Shown in pieces: positions 26,104-36,401 of a stretch of DNA of 64,000 bases. Origin of the DNA: Oleiphilus messinensis (GTDB taxonomy: Bacteria; Pseudomonadota; Gammaproteobacteria; Pseudomonadales; Oleiphilaceae); NCBI RefSeq assembly GCF_002162375.1, contig NZ_CP021425.1, forward strand, positions 3,728,766-3,792,765. Reading direction: 5' to 3'. The notes under the pieces were generated by a model. It saw nothing but the letters and a program-made list of their open reading frames with translations, made no database searches and was not told where the DNA came from. The position numbers and the translations under genes were made by a program. Position 1 is the first letter of the stretch. Every line of letters starts with the position of its first letter.

Positions 26104-27825
26104 TTACAACGCTTCCTGAGAGTCTGAGATTTTGGGCTTGATTTCAGAAATCAGTTTACGATCCAGCCGAGGCACAGCCTTGTTCAAAGCGGTATTGAAC
26201 TGAATTACCGTCATTTGCCCCGGAATGCCATCTGCAACCAGTCCCGACGCGGCCTGAAAACGTTTGATATTTTCTTTCAGGTTCGCTTCGGTATTCTCCA
26301 GAAACCGGACATCCAGTACGCTTTGCAGTTGCCTCATCGTATCCACCAACCAAGCCGTTTTGTCCATGATCTGACCAGGACGGATAACGGCTGAACGGTA
26401 AGGTGGTGGTTGCCAAATCAGCGTAAACTCGCCCAGCCAGTGCCGGTCGATTTGATCCCGGGAGAAAATCAGCTCCTGATCTCCCATGGCCACCGTCACC
26501 GCCTGGTCGGAAACGCCCACAACGGGTAAATATTTAATGGCACCGTCAGTATCATACAAGGTTAGAATGGCAGGTCGGTTCAACTGACGCAGACTGCGCC
26601 AGTTGCCTTTGTGTTCAAGACAGTCCAGTCCTGAGTTCAGTGCAAAGTCGCAGGGTGAATTATCTTCTTGCCAATCCAGATGCCATTGTTTGAATAAACT
26701 TTGATACGCTTCACTACGCCCTAGTGCCAGCCAACTTAAATTAAACTGATCAAACGATTGATTACCGCTCAACAACACTTCAGATACTGGAGCTGGATTC
26801 GTCTCCGATGTTTTTCCTTCCCGGTTTTGCTGGTTATTCGCTATATAAGCAGCTGACTTCGCTTCGCGCGCCTCCTGCGTAATACCAAGTTTGAAAACGA
26901 CAGCAAAGAGAAGCAACATCAAGCCGCCTGCAGCACCGGACAACACAGCAGACAACCAGGTGAATCGCGTAGAATGGGTGTGCGCTGTCACCGGGCCGGG
27001 TTCCTGTTGGCCTAGTACCTCCTTCGCTGCAGCCTTGATATACACCGCTTCGACTATCGTTGAATCAGCAGCGTATGCCCCCAGCATCGCCCGATCGGCA
27101 ATCAGGTTTATCAGCCTCGGAATCCCCTGACTTAATTTGTACACTTTTGCTGTTGCCGACGGTGTAAAATTGGCTCGACTCATCCCCGCCACACTCAATC
27201 GGAAGGCCAGATATTGAGCGGTTTCCGCTTTTGACAACGCACTCAGATGATATCGGGCCGTGACACGCTGGGATAATTGCCGCAACTCAGGTTTTGCCAG
27301 CAAAGTAAGAAGTTCAGGCTGACCCAACAGGATAATTTGCAGGAGTTTTTTCTCGGAGGTTTCAAGATTGGTCAGCAGTCGTAATTGTTCCAGCACATCG
27401 ATCGACAGGTTTTGAGCTTCATCAATGATCAGAACAGTATGATGACCTCGCTCATATTCGCGCAGTAAATATTGATTCAGTGCGTCCGTGTATTCTTTCA
27501 CACTCAACCAACCCGACTGTGGATTGGACGTTATTTCCACCTTGAATTCATCACAAACCGCTGCCAGCAATTCACGCGCAGTTAACTTGGGATTTACAAT
27601 GAACGCGATTTCGGTCTTATCCGGTATTTGCTCCAGAAAACACCGACAAACAGTCGTTTTCCCGGTTCCCACTTCTCCCGTTAACAGCACAAACCCGCCC
27701 TGTCCGGTCACGCCATATAACAGGTGCGCTAACGCCTCCTTATGCCGCTCACTCATAAAGAGGTAACGTGGGTCCGGGGCAATCGAGAACGGGGCTGCTT
27801 TCAGCCCAAAATAATCAAGGTACAT
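26104..27825 (-). CDS. gspA: GspA/ExeA-type ATPase with peptidoglycan-binding domain
   Basis: A 573-residue protein. The N-terminal AAA ATPase has Walker A TGEVGTGKTT (49-58), Walker B VLIIDEAQNL (131-140) and arginine-rich sensor segments; the start MYLDYFGLKAAPFSIAPDP is typical of ExeA/MshM proteins. One membrane helix follows near 290-312 (LSGAAGGLMLLLFAVVF), then a papain-like/C39-like spacer and a C-terminal peptidoglycan-binding domain (about 500-560, KENIKRFQAASGLVADGIPG). With GspB it places the type II secretin in the cell wall. No other gsp gene is in the window, so the pair is detached from the main operon. Confidence 0.85.
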   Translation of the reverse strand: MYLDYFGLKAAPFSIAPDPRYLFMSERHKEALAHLLYGVTGQGGFVLLTGEVGTGKTTVCRCFLEQIPDKTEIAFIVNPKLTARELLAAVCDEFKVEITSNPQSGWLSVKEYTDALNQYLLREYERGHHTVLIIDEAQNLSIDVLEQLRLLTNLETSEKKLLQIILLGQPELLTLLAKPELRQLSQRVTARYHLSALSKAETAQYLAFRLSVAGMSRANFTPSATAKVYKLSQGIPRLINLIADRAMLGAYAADSTIVEAVYIKAAAKEVLGQQEPGPVTAHTHSTRFTWLSAVLSGAAGGLMLLLFAVVFKLGITQEAREAKSAAYIANNQQNREGKTSETNPAPVSEVLLSGNQSFDQFNLSWLALGRSEAYQSLFKQWHLDWQEDNSPCDFALNSGLDCLEHKGNWRSLRQLNRPAILTLYDTDGAIKYLPVVGVSDQAVTVAMGDQELIFSRDQIDRHWLGEFTLIWQPPPYRSAVIRPGQIMDKTAWLVDTMRQLQSVLDVRFLENTEANLKENIKRFQAASGLVADGIPGQMTVIQFNTALNKAVPRLDRKLISEIKPKISDSQEAL

Positions 27826-27908
27826 GGGGGTCTTTTTGAGCTGTATGGATTAAAGTCAACCCGCGAATTCTAACTCAAGCTACCCGCTAACAAAACCTTT
27901 TCAAGTGA

Positions 27909-29384
27909 TCAGGCCGCATTACCTTTTTTTAAGCGTAGAACAGGTGCTTCCGCAACACATTTCTCTTCGGCACGGGCAATACACCTTTCCAGGGTCTGAC
28001 TGATCTTCGCATGGGTTTTGATCATCGCAATCTTCGGCCAGGTTGCTCTTTCCCCCGCCAGGATCATTTCGTTAACAAATTCATTGGTTGGGTTTTTCAG
28101 CAAACTGGCGTAATGACGGTAATCATATTGAGGGGCAATGGTGACATCACCATAGTAACTCTGGGCAAGAATGGTATAGGCCTGGCCGGATAATTGTCGC
28201 AACGCTTCCGGGCCAATTCGTTTACGCAGAAAATCAAACAAGGCTTTACCTCGAAACTCGACTTCGGACTTCAAAAAGCGACCGGGCCAGGTTAGCATTC
28301 CGGCATTCTGGCGGTTCTTTTGATGGGTCAAAAACGGAACGATGTGGGGATTGGTCTGGCTGACGATGGAAAAATTGACATCATACAAATGCATTAAGCG
28401 CTCGATGGGTAAATCACTGACAACAGAACCATCGACCCATCGCAATTTGGGCATGTAGGCGGTGAGTTCTCCCGATTCATCTTTTTTCAACAATTTGGTC
28501 GGCGGGAAAATACCGGGTACAGAACATGACGCCTGGGACGCACTCCAGACCAAAAGATACGGAGAGGTATAGCGACTTAATAACCTCGGCATTTGGTGAT
28601 GCTCTGTGGGAGAAACCGTAATATTGATACTTCGCCCAGTCCGCTCATAAGCTTCCTGAAATGAAAACTCACCGATATTCGACCGTAAACAAGCCCTCAG
28701 GGTCTTCGGATCCATAAACCCTTTACCCAGAAATCCTTTAAACAACCCGTTCCACTTCCAGGCTCTCAGATTATGGGTTTCCGGATCCCACATACCGGGC
28801 AACTCTGCGTCAGTGTGTGTCCCCAACATCCCGGCAATGATTGAGCCGACACTGGAGCCCGCAATGATTTTTGGCAACAACCCCCGGGTCCAGAGGGCTT
28901 TGACAACACCAATATGGAAAACACCCAGCGAAGCGCCACCACTTAACAACAATGCGGGTCGACCGAAACTCAGGAGAGTATCTTTGAAAAATTCAACTTT
29001 TTTCTGCCCCGCCAGATCCGGGAGCTCACTGTCACAAACATAGTTCAGGGCAAAACACACCTGGCTTACATATTCCTCAATCAGATGTTTTGTGCCGACA
29101 TAACTGCGCTCGTAAAGTGCGGGATTGCCCATATTGCCGAGGTCATGATGCAGGCCTTCACGCAATGCTCTGGCCAATTCAGCAACATTTTTTTGTTCGT
29201 GGAGTACCTTCAGCTGGTTCAGGCGGTGATAGATTAATTCATAGTTATAGAGGTTACAGCGGAACGACTCCTTCCACTCCACTTTTCGTTCGAGATAATC
29301 AAGCTCCAACGCGATTGCGATCCAACGTTCGTACGTGGTCGCCTCAGCTAACGCCTTGCGAAGATTTTTAATTTTTCCAACCAT
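27909..29384 (-). CDS. DUF3336 patatin-like phospholipase / triacylglycerol lipase
   Basis: A 491-residue protein with an N-terminal DUF3336 domain (about 1-135, ATTYERWIAIALELDYLE) and a patatin domain. The oxyanion loop is LLSGGASLGVFHIG (147-158), the nucleophile elbow GSSVG has Ser178, and the dyad Asp318 sits in WVDGS. This combination is shared with the yeast lipid-droplet lipases Tgl3/4/5 and with lipases of bacteria that store neutral lipid, so a role in mobilising triacylglycerols, wax esters or phospholipids is likely. No signal peptide is seen. It stands alone between gspA and mlaA on the same strand. Confidence 0.85.
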   Translation of the reverse strand: MVGKIKNLRKALAEATTYERWIAIALELDYLERKVEWKESFRCNLYNYELIYHRLNQLKVLHEQKNVAELARALREGLHHDLGNMGNPALYERSYVGTKHLIEEYVSQVCFALNYVCDSELPDLAGQKKVEFFKDTLLSFGRPALLLSGGASLGVFHIGVVKALWTRGLLPKIIAGSSVGSIIAGMLGTHTDAELPGMWDPETHNLRAWKWNGLFKGFLGKGFMDPKTLRACLRSNIGEFSFQEAYERTGRSINITVSPTEHHQMPRLLSRYTSPYLLVWSASQASCSVPGIFPPTKLLKKDESGELTAYMPKLRWVDGSVVSDLPIERLMHLYDVNFSIVSQTNPHIVPFLTHQKNRQNAGMLTWPGRFLKSEVEFRGKALFDFLRKRIGPEALRQLSGQAYTILAQSYYGDVTIAPQYDYRHYASLLKNPTNEFVNEMILAGERATWPKIAMIKTHAKISQTLERCIARAEEKCVAEAPVLRLKKGNAA

Positions 29385-29519
29385 ACCGATACCCCAGATG
29401 CGCCAAACATCAAGTATAGTTCGATTTGGTACGGTCCGAGCCTTGAGGTTACAAATTTACTACAGACCGGGAACCCACAAGGAACGATCAGCCGAATAAC
29501 AGATCAGCAGAACGAGGAC

Positions 29520-30278
29520 TTAAAAGTCCTCCAAGAAGGCATCATCCTCTGCCGAGAATGTATCTTCGACAACGCCATCATTGATGAGAAATTCACGGTT
29601 CTGAAGGTAGGCATTTCGAATGAACTGGTACTTGTCGCCAAATACCATACGTTCAGCCGGAATGAGGTCGGCTCTCACATCAACCACACGGACAGCAGTA
29701 ATGGCATAGCGCGCCGCATCGGAATCGATGGAAATGCTCACCGGGCTGGGCATGAAAAAATCCCCTACCCTGCCAAGTAAATCACGGGGATTTGAAGGGC
29801 CTAACAATGGCAGCATCAAATAATTACCCGCGGGCAGCCCCCAATAGGCCAGGGTTTGACCAAAGTCTTCCCGGTCCCGCTCGATACCAAACTCTGTCGC
29901 TACATCAAAAAAACCGAAAATACCAAATGTTGTATTAAACATTATACGGCTGGTCGTCATTGCGGATTTATGGGGCTTTAATTGCAAGAGCGAATTGGCA
30001 ACGGTATTCACGTCGCCAAGATTCTGGAACACGTTGGTGATGCCCTGATCAATCAGTTCAGGCGTGATGTAGCGATACCCCTGCGCGATCGGTTTTAAAA
30101 AATAATGATCAACCGCCTGATTAAACTCAAACATCTGATAATTAAAACCGTACCAAGGATCTACCATTTCTTGAGATTCAACATCGACTCCGAGTCTATC
30201 CGCTTTCCCTTGATCCGCTTCCCCATATGCCAGACAAGACAAAGACATCAGCAGTGAAACAATCCAGTACTTTTTCAT
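29520..30278 (-). CDS. mlaA: MlaA (VacJ) family outer-membrane lipid-asymmetry protein
   Basis: I use the ATG at 30278 (MKKYWIVSLLMSLSCLAYGE) because it begins directly with a signal peptide; the longer frame to 30323 adds a non-signal leader. SLSC is a marginal lipobox, and cleavage after AYG is the alternative. The body has the VacJ hallmarks DPWYGFNYQMFEFNQAVDHY, NLGDVNTVANSLLQ, FNTTFGIFGFFDVA and the EDFGQTLAYWGLPAGNYLML segment. MlaA extracts misplaced phospholipid from the outer leaflet and passes it to MlaC. It is solitary, away from mlaFEDCB. An acidic C-terminal tail (SAEDDAFLEDF) is present. Confidence 0.88.
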   Translation of the reverse strand: MKKYWIVSLLMSLSCLAYGEADQGKADRLGVDVESQEMVDPWYGFNYQMFEFNQAVDHYFLKPIAQGYRYITPELIDQGITNVFQNLGDVNTVANSLLQLKPHKSAMTTSRIMFNTTFGIFGFFDVATEFGIERDREDFGQTLAYWGLPAGNYLMLPLLGPSNPRDLLGRVGDFFMPSPVSISIDSDAARYAITAVRVVDVRADLIPAERMVFGDKYQFIRNAYLQNREFLINDGVVEDTFSAEDDAFLEDF

Positions 30279-30570
30279 GAGATCTGCATTCCATTCGGCC
30301 AATTGAGCGCTTTTTTTCAGCATTATAAAGGGATTAGGTCATTCTGTTTAGCAATACTTTAGTGGCATTCCCTGACTCCGTGATTCCGTCTCCAGAGTCA
30401 CATGCAGCATCAAACGCCCTCAAAGTTTCAGCACCGTCGAACGTATGCGGTCTTCGGTTGGAAAACACTGTAATTAATTGGTTCAAAACAATCCATTATT
30501 TTCCTTCTTTTTCCCGGGCGAGTAGAATAATGGACTGTTGAGCCACCCTTCCTTTATTTATCGAGAACTT

Positions 30571-30999
30571 ATGAGCGAAGAAAAAACATTGGTCGATACG
30601 ACCGAAATCGACACCCGCTGGGGTGACCAGGACAAATACGGGCACATAAACAACACCGTTTATTTCCGTTTTGTCGAAGAAGCACGAGTACAGTGGTTTG
30701 AGAAACTGGGATACGGTGTAGACGGCTCCGGAGACGGGCCGATCATATTGAAAACCGGGGCGACTTTTCTCAAGGAGTTGAATTACCCCACCCGCATCCA
30801 GGTAAAAAGTTACGCGGGCACCCCGGGAAACTCAAGCCTGCCCATGTACCATGAAATCATAGACAGTGAAGACGGCTCGGTATACTGCACGGCATATGTT
30901 ACTGTAGTCTGGTACGACCATAGCAGTAAATCATCCATGCGCTTGCCTGATTCCCTTAGAGAACACATAGCTCAATTGGACAAAAATCCTTCGGTTTGA
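30571..30999 (+). CDS. Hotdog-fold acyl-CoA thioesterase (4-hydroxybenzoyl-CoA/YbgC type)
   Basis: A 142-residue enzyme from the ATG at 30571 (preceded by GAGAACTT); a TTG 11 codons upstream also opens the frame. The motif DTRWGDQDKYGHINNTVYFR is the catalytic hotdog signature, with the acidic residue in GDQDxxGH. It should hydrolyse a fatty or aromatic acyl-CoA to free acid and CoA in the cytoplasm. It lies beside a beta-ketoacyl synthase and fatty-acid genes, which favours a fatty acyl substrate. The stop codon falls within a bidirectional terminator hairpin. Confidence 0.85.
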   Translation: MSEEKTLVDTTEIDTRWGDQDKYGHINNTVYFRFVEEARVQWFEKLGYGVDGSGDGPIILKTGATFLKELNYPTRIQVKSYAGTPGNSSLPMYHEIIDSEDGSVYCTAYVTVVWYDHSSKSSMRLPDSLREHIAQLDKNPSV

Positions 31000-31009
31000 C
31001 CGAAGGATT
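30985..31009. terminator. Bidirectional terminator between the thioesterase and ketoacyl synthase genes
   Basis: AATCCTTCGG (30985-30994) and CCGAAGGATT (31000-31009) form a perfect 10-bp stem with T-rich flanks on both strands (TTTAATT on plus, TTTTTG on minus). It serves both converging genes and overlaps the plus-strand stop codon. Confidence 0.85.
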
Positions 31010-31043
31010 TAATTCATTACAAATACGCGGGAAAGATTCGTTA

Positions 31044-32171
31044 TCAGCCCAGCTTCTTGAGCAGCACTGAGCCCGCAGAGTAACCCGCACCGAAAGAACA
31101 AATCACACCCTGCTCCCCTTCAGCCAGATCATCTTTGTATTTGTGGAAAGCAATTATGGATCCTGCCGAACTGGTGTTGGCATACTCATCGAGAATAACG
31201 GGCGCTTCCGTTGCACTGGCTTCACGCCCCAACACTTTCTTCGCGATCAACTGATTCATACTCAGGTTTGCCTGATGCAGCCACATTCGGGTTACATCCT
31301 CCGCAGATAAACCGATCTCGGACAAATGCTCCTGAATCATGGTGGATACCAGGGGAACAACTTCCTTGAAAACTTTTCGACCCTGCTGGATAAAGAGCTT
31401 GTCCGGTAAATCGACGCCAGACTCATCACAGCGATTCAAGAAGCCAAAATTATTGCGAATATTATTGGAATACAGCGTTTTAAGCTGTGTACCCAGAATT
31501 TCAAAGGCATTTGAGGCCGTATCGTCTCTTACAGCTTCTACAACAATTGCTGTACAGGCATCACCAAAAATAAAGTGACTGTCACGATCCCTGAAATTAA
31601 GGTGGGCAGTACAGATCTCAGGATTGATCACCAATACCGCACGGGCATTACCCGCCTGCACCGCGTTATAAGCAGCCTGTATGCCAAATGTGGCTGAAGA
31701 ACAGGCGACATTCATATCATAAGCAAAGCCATTGATGCCCAATGCAGCCTGAATTTCGACAGAAACTGCCGGATAAGGTCGCTGCAAATTGGAACAGGCT
31801 ACAATAACCGCATCAATATCTTCGGCTGTACGCCCGGCTTGATGCAACGCTTCCCTCGCAGCAGAAACAGCCATTTCACATTGGATACTCGGCTCATCAT
31901 TGTGGCGCTCGGGTAAAGATGGTTTCATCCTCGCGGGATCCAGAATCCCCGACTTATTCATCACATAACGCGACTTGATACCAGAGGCCTTCTCGATGAA
32001 TGCGCTCGAAGAAGGCTCCTTCGCGGCGAGCTCACCGGCGGCAATTTTTGTCGCATTGTCACTGTTAAATTGCTCTACCCACTTGTTAAAAGCATCTACG
32101 AGCTCATCATTTGAAATAGATTCATTGGGTGTAAACAATCCCGTACCACTGATAGCAGCTCTTATCACCAT
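31044..32171 (-). CDS. Beta-ketoacyl-ACP synthase III, PA3286 (FabH2) type
   Basis: About 375 residues, longer than housekeeping FabH. The start is the ATG at 32171 (GGAG just upstream) or the GTG one codon later, which would match the length of Pseudomonas PA3286. The thiolase-fold active site is complete: Cys157 in [11 protein letters not shown], His in [11 protein letters not shown] and Asn in [11 protein letters not shown]. The region [12 protein letters not shown] and [20 protein letters not shown] read like PA3286, which condenses acyl-CoAs such as octanoyl-CoA from beta-oxidation with malonyl-ACP. That would route degraded fatty acids back into synthesis. The surrounding lipid genes fit. 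Confidence 0.87.
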   Translation of the reverse strand: MVIRAAISGTGLFTPNESISNDELVDAFNKWVEQFNSDNATKIAAGELAAKEPSSSAFIEKASGIKSRYVMNKSGILDPARMKPSLPERHNDEPSIQCEMAVSAAREALHQAGRTAEDIDAVIVACSNLQRPYPAVSVEIQAALGINGFAYDMNVACSSATFGIQAAYNAVQAGNARAVLVINPEICTAHLNFRDRDSHFIFGDACTAIVVEAVRDDTASNAFEILGTQLKTLYSNNIRNNFGFLNRCDESGVDLPDKLFIQQGRKVFKEVVPLVSTMIQEHLSEIGLSAEDVTRMWLHQANLSMNQLIAKKVLGREASATEAPVILDEYANTSSAGSIIAFHKYKDDLAEGEQGVICSFGAGYSAGSVLLKKLG

Positions 32172-32342
32172 ATTCTCCAAAGGTCATTCCAAATTTTATC
32201 TAACGGCTTTCTTTTCGACTGACCGTTTTTTCTGCCCACGATCATTGTGGCAGCCACTCGTTCATATCCGTTGTTTTTGCATCTAACCATTGTATTGCAT
32301 CAACAGAAAAATAGTAACCGCTCGAGAACCTGTTCGTTTGTA

Positions 32343-35300
32343 CTAGTTTGCTTGTTTAACACTGTCCCACTGCCGCATCAAGCGCTTCTCTGAAATCGTC
32401 ATCCGGGTCCCCAATTGCTGGGCAAAATAAGACACCCGAAACTCTTCCAGCATCCATCGGTATTGAGTCAGTTCCGGATTATTCTTGCCCTGCTTTTCGT
32501 TTTGTTCCCGCAGTGTTTCATACTGATCCCACATCGGTTTCACCACGGTCAGAAAATAGCGTTCTTTTGCCATTTCCCGAGGCATTTTTTCCAATCTAAC
32601 CATCACGGCAGACAGATAACGCGGCAGCTCCGTTAACCACTCAAAGGGGGTTTGTTGAATAAACCCGGGAAACACCAGATGTGACAGCTGGAACTTCGCA
32701 TCCGCCATATTATTGGCTAACACCAGATTTACTTTGCCTTTCAATCGCTTCATGTTTTCATGATAAGGCAACATAACCGAGAGGATGAGTTCATCATATT
32801 TGAGCGCAGCATCATGCAGGTCCGCTTTTTTGCGTTTTAGCAATGAGAAAAACTCATCCCGATTACGGGGTATGCCGTCAGATAGATAATGATGCATAAC
32901 CAATCCGAGCAGAAAATCATCCAGCAACGCTTGCTTTCGCCCAACCGGTGCGAACAACAACGCAGACTTGTCAAACGACACCAGGGATTCGGTTATAAAT
33001 TCGAATAACGGCTGCTCCGCAAGCAAAATTAATCGAGCAATTCCCCGCTGCGTTTTTTCCAACGCAACGTATTGATCCGTTGAGGCGGACAGGCTAACAC
33101 TGGATCGATTGTCCTCAATGTAAGGATACATCAGAATCGCGACACCACTGTGTTTGCGTGTCAACGACGCTTTCAATGGCCCAAAATTCCATTCGGTCAA
33201 GCCTTCCCCATCCCACCCTGTGGTCACTTTCTGTATGGCTTGCCGCTGCGTTGCTTCATCACCGTAATCATCGAACAGTTTTTGCAAATCTCGACTTTCG
33301 GTAATGGTTTTACCTTGGTCATCAACCAACCGGAAGTTCATACGCAGATGATCATCAATCACCACGTCGCGCCAGACATCTTCAGGCAGGCGAATACCAG
33401 AATGAAAATACAGTTGCTTTGCCAGCTGGTGGTGCAGCGTTTCTGCACCCGGGCTCATCGCCTGTAAAGCCTTGTCCACAACATCAGGCACAGGTACAAA
33501 GTGCTTGCGGTATTGTTTGGGAAGCCCTTTTACCAGCTGAATACATTTATCCCTTAACAACCCGGGCACCAACCAGTCTGCATCTTTCGTATTAAGCTGT
33601 TTCAAGGTGGCTAATGGCGTGGTCAGTGTCACGCCATCACTTTCTTGCCCGGGCTTGAAGGCATACTCCAGATTAAAACGGAGTGCACCCTGATTCATTT
33701 CATCCGGGAAACTGAATTCAGATACCGCATCAGCGGAATGCTGCATTAAGTCTGCCTCGGTCAAATAAAGGGGCGCAAGGTCCTCGCGGGACGCTTTTTT
33801 CCACCAGGCGTCAAAGTGCTGCCGACTTACGATTGAATCCGGTATTGAGCGATCATAAAAAGCAAAAAGCACCTCGTCATCAACTAGAATGTCCTTTCGC
33901 CGCGCTTTGTCTTCCAGCCCTTCGATCTCGGCGATCAGCTCTCGATTTTTCCTGAGGAAAGGCGCTTTTGAGTCCAGTTCTCCCTCGACAAGTCCATGCC
34001 TGATGAACAGCTCTCTCGATAGTACCGGGTCTATCTTGGCATAATTGACCCGACGTTTGGCCACAATTTGCAGACCATAGAGCCTGATTTCCTCGTAACC
34101 AATCACTTGACCACGGCGCTTTTCCCAGTGAGGCTCGAAATAGTGATGCTTGACCACATGCCGAGCCAACGGCTCTATCCACTCAGGATCGATAGCCGCA
34201 ACCGTTCGGGCATAGACCTTCGACGTTTCCACCAATTCAGCTGCAACAATCCATTTAGGTGGCTTTTTAAACAACATGGAACCGGGAAATATTTGGAATT
34301 TTTTATTCCGGGTACCCTTAAAAATGAAGTTCTCGTCTTTTTCGCCAACGTTGCCCAGCAAACCCGCCAAAAGTGCCCGATGAACCTGTTCAAATCCTGC
34401 TGCAGTTTCATTCAGCGAAATCCCCATCTGTTTGACCACAAGATAGATTTGTCGATGAATGTCCCGCCACTCACGCATCCGTAAATACGATAGAAAATGT
34501 TTCTTGCAGTACTTCTGTAACTGATTACCGGATAACGCCTGACGTTTCTCCTCGTAGAGATTCCACAGGTTCACGAAACTCAGAAAATCGGATGCTTTAT
34601 CGGCATATTCCCGATGACACTGCTGGGCTGCTTGCTGACGCTCCTGTGGCACCTCCCTCGGATCCTGGACAGAGAGCGCACTGGCTATAATCATTACTTC
34701 TTTGACCGCGCCAAGCTCGCTAGCATGAACAATCATTTTCGCCAAGCGGGGATCAATGGGTAACATCGACAATTTTTTCCCGACATCCGTGAGCTCGTTC
34801 CGGGTATTTACGGCCCCTAACTCCTGAAGTAACTTGTAACCGTCATTAATCAGGCGGGAATCCGGCTTCTCGACAAATGGAAACTTATGAACATCCCCTA
34901 ATCGAAGATTGGCCATTTGCAAAATAACAGAGGCAAGATTCGTCCGCACAATTTCAGGATCTGTAAATTCCGACCGGGAAAGGAAGTCTTCTTCAGAATA
35001 AAGACGGAAACACACACCTTCTGCAACACGGCCACAACGGCCTTTACGCTGATTTGCACTCGCTTGGGAAATGGCTTCAATGGGCAAGCGTTGCACCTTA
35101 GAACGGAAACTGTATCGACTGATTCTGGCAATGCCGGGATCAATAACATAACGGATGCCCGGTACCGTTAAGGATGTTTCCGCCACATTGGTAGAAAGTA
35201 CAATTCGACGTCCACGATGGGGCGCAAATATTTTATTTTGCTCTGCCGAAGTCAATCGTGCATATAAAGGTAATATTTCCGTATGGGAAAATTCACAGTG

Positions 35301-36251
35301 GCGTAAATGTTTTGCCGCATCCCGAATCTCTCTTTCTCCGGGCAAGAACACCAGCACATCACCCATGGACTGTTTGTGCTCACGTTCAACTGCAATTATT
35401 TCCTCAACGACCTGCTGAATGGCATAGTTCAGATCAACCTCGTCCTCTGAATCATTCTGCAGCTCGGTCAGAGGACGATAGACCAACTCGACCGGATATG
35501 TTCGCCCGGACACCTCAATGATTGGCGCGTTTTCAAAAAAACGGGAAAACCGCTCCACATCAATGGTTGCCGAAGTCACGATCACCTTGAGATCAGGGCG
35601 TTTGGGCAACAGTTGCTTGAGATATCCGAGCAGGAAATCAATATTGAGACTACGCTCATGGGCTTCATCAATGATGATCGTTTCATAGCGGCGCAGCATC
35701 GGGTCATGCTGTATCTCGGCAAGCAAAATACCATCAGTCATGAGCTTTACGAGTGTGTTTTCACTGACCTGATCGGTGAATCGAACCTGAAAGCCGACCT
35801 GCTCCCCCAGTTTGACATTACATTCCTCTGCAATCCGGGAAGCAACCGAGCGTGCCGCCAATCGCCTGGGCTGGGTATGTCCAATCAGCCCCTTAATACC
35901 CAACCCTACGCTCAAGCAAATTTTGGGCAGTTGTGTCGTTTTTCCCGACCCCGTCTCTCCCGCCAGTATGACCACTTGATTCGCATTAATCGCTTCAGCA
36001 ATTTCCTGGTGCTTTTCCGAGACCGGTAATTCAGGTGGGAACTGAAAACTTGGTAACGCCTGCTTTCTTGCACTCAGGCGCGCTTTGGCTGCATCCAGGT
36101 CAGTGGCGATTTGTTGTACTATTTTATCACGCTTTTTGTGATCACCGACTTTACGTAGATTTCGGATTCTTCGACGCAAACGCCACTGGTCATAACCTGT
36201 ACATTCCAATGTCTGCTCGAAAAGACTATCCGGTGTTACCTGACTATCCAT
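32343..36251 (-). CDS. hrpA: ATP-dependent RNA helicase HrpA
   Basis: A 1302-residue DEAH-box helicase of the usual HrpA length. Walker A GETGSGKT is at 98-105, DEAH at 195-198, motif III VTSATID and motif VI QRKGRCGRV. Helicase-associated HA2 and OB-fold domains (about 420-700) and a long C-terminal DUF3418 region follow. HrpA unwinds RNA and acts in ribosome rescue and mRNA processing. It starts at the ATG 36251, MDSQVTPDSL. A terminator for fadD lies directly upstream, so hrpA has its own promoter in the 36252-36300 gap. Confidence 0.93.
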   Translation of the reverse strand: MDSQVTPDSLFEQTLECTGYDQWRLRRRIRNLRKVGDHKKRDKIVQQIATDLDAAKARLSARKQALPSFQFPPELPVSEKHQEIAEAINANQVVILAGETGSGKTTQLPKICLSVGLGIKGLIGHTQPRRLAARSVASRIAEECNVKLGEQVGFQVRFTDQVSENTLVKLMTDGILLAEIQHDPMLRRYETIIIDEAHERSLNIDFLLGYLKQLLPKRPDLKVIVTSATIDVERFSRFFENAPIIEVSGRTYPVELVYRPLTELQNDSEDEVDLNYAIQQVVEEIIAVEREHKQSMGDVLVFLPGEREIRDAAKHLRHCEFSHTEILPLYARLTSAEQNKIFAPHRGRRIVLSTNVAETSLTVPGIRYVIDPGIARISRYSFRSKVQRLPIEAISQASANQRKGRCGRVAEGVCFRLYSEEDFLSRSEFTDPEIVRTNLASVILQMANLRLGDVHKFPFVEKPDSRLINDGYKLLQELGAVNTRNELTDVGKKLSMLPIDPRLAKMIVHASELGAVKEVMIIASALSVQDPREVPQERQQAAQQCHREYADKASDFLSFVNLWNLYEEKRQALSGNQLQKYCKKHFLSYLRMREWRDIHRQIYLVVKQMGISLNETAAGFEQVHRALLAGLLGNVGEKDENFIFKGTRNKKFQIFPGSMLFKKPPKWIVAAELVETSKVYARTVAAIDPEWIEPLARHVVKHHYFEPHWEKRRGQVIGYEEIRLYGLQIVAKRRVNYAKIDPVLSRELFIRHGLVEGELDSKAPFLRKNRELIAEIEGLEDKARRKDILVDDEVLFAFYDRSIPDSIVSRQHFDAWWKKASREDLAPLYLTEADLMQHSADAVSEFSFPDEMNQGALRFNLEYAFKPGQESDGVTLTTPLATLKQLNTKDADWLVPGLLRDKCIQLVKGLPKQYRKHFVPVPDVVDKALQAMSPGAETLHHQLAKQLYFHSGIRLPEDVWRDVVIDDHLRMNFRLVDDQGKTITESRDLQKLFDDYGDEATQRQAIQKVTTGWDGEGLTEWNFGPLKASLTRKHSGVAILMYPYIEDNRSSVSLSASTDQYVALEKTQRGIARLILLAEQPLFEFITESLVSFDKSALLFAPVGRKQALLDDFLLGLVMHHYLSDGIPRNRDEFFSLLKRKKADLHDAALKYDELILSVMLPYHENMKRLKGKVNLVLANNMADAKFQLSHLVFPGFIQQTPFEWLTELPRYLSAVMVRLEKMPREMAKERYFLTVVKPMWDQYETLREQNEKQGKNNPELTQYRWMLEEFRVSYFAQQLGTRMTISEKRLMRQWDSVKQAN

Positions 36252-36300
36252 TTATTTTTAATTCTCTGAAATCTCTTTGAAAAAACGGTGCCGTTGAAAA

Positions 36301-36330
36301 CAAAAAACCCCGCCGATAAGTCGGCAGGGC
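36301..36330 (-). terminator. fadD terminator
   Basis: On the minus strand a GC-rich hairpin, CTGCCGA-CTTA-TCGGCGGGG with one mismatch, is followed by six T. It lies 72 bp past the fadD stop and upstream of hrpA. Confidence 0.85.
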
Positions 36331-36401
36331 TGTTCGGGCTTGTTCACGTGCCCGGTATAACCACTGCGGGCTGGACGTGAGTTATCCCTGAATCAGTAAC
36401 A

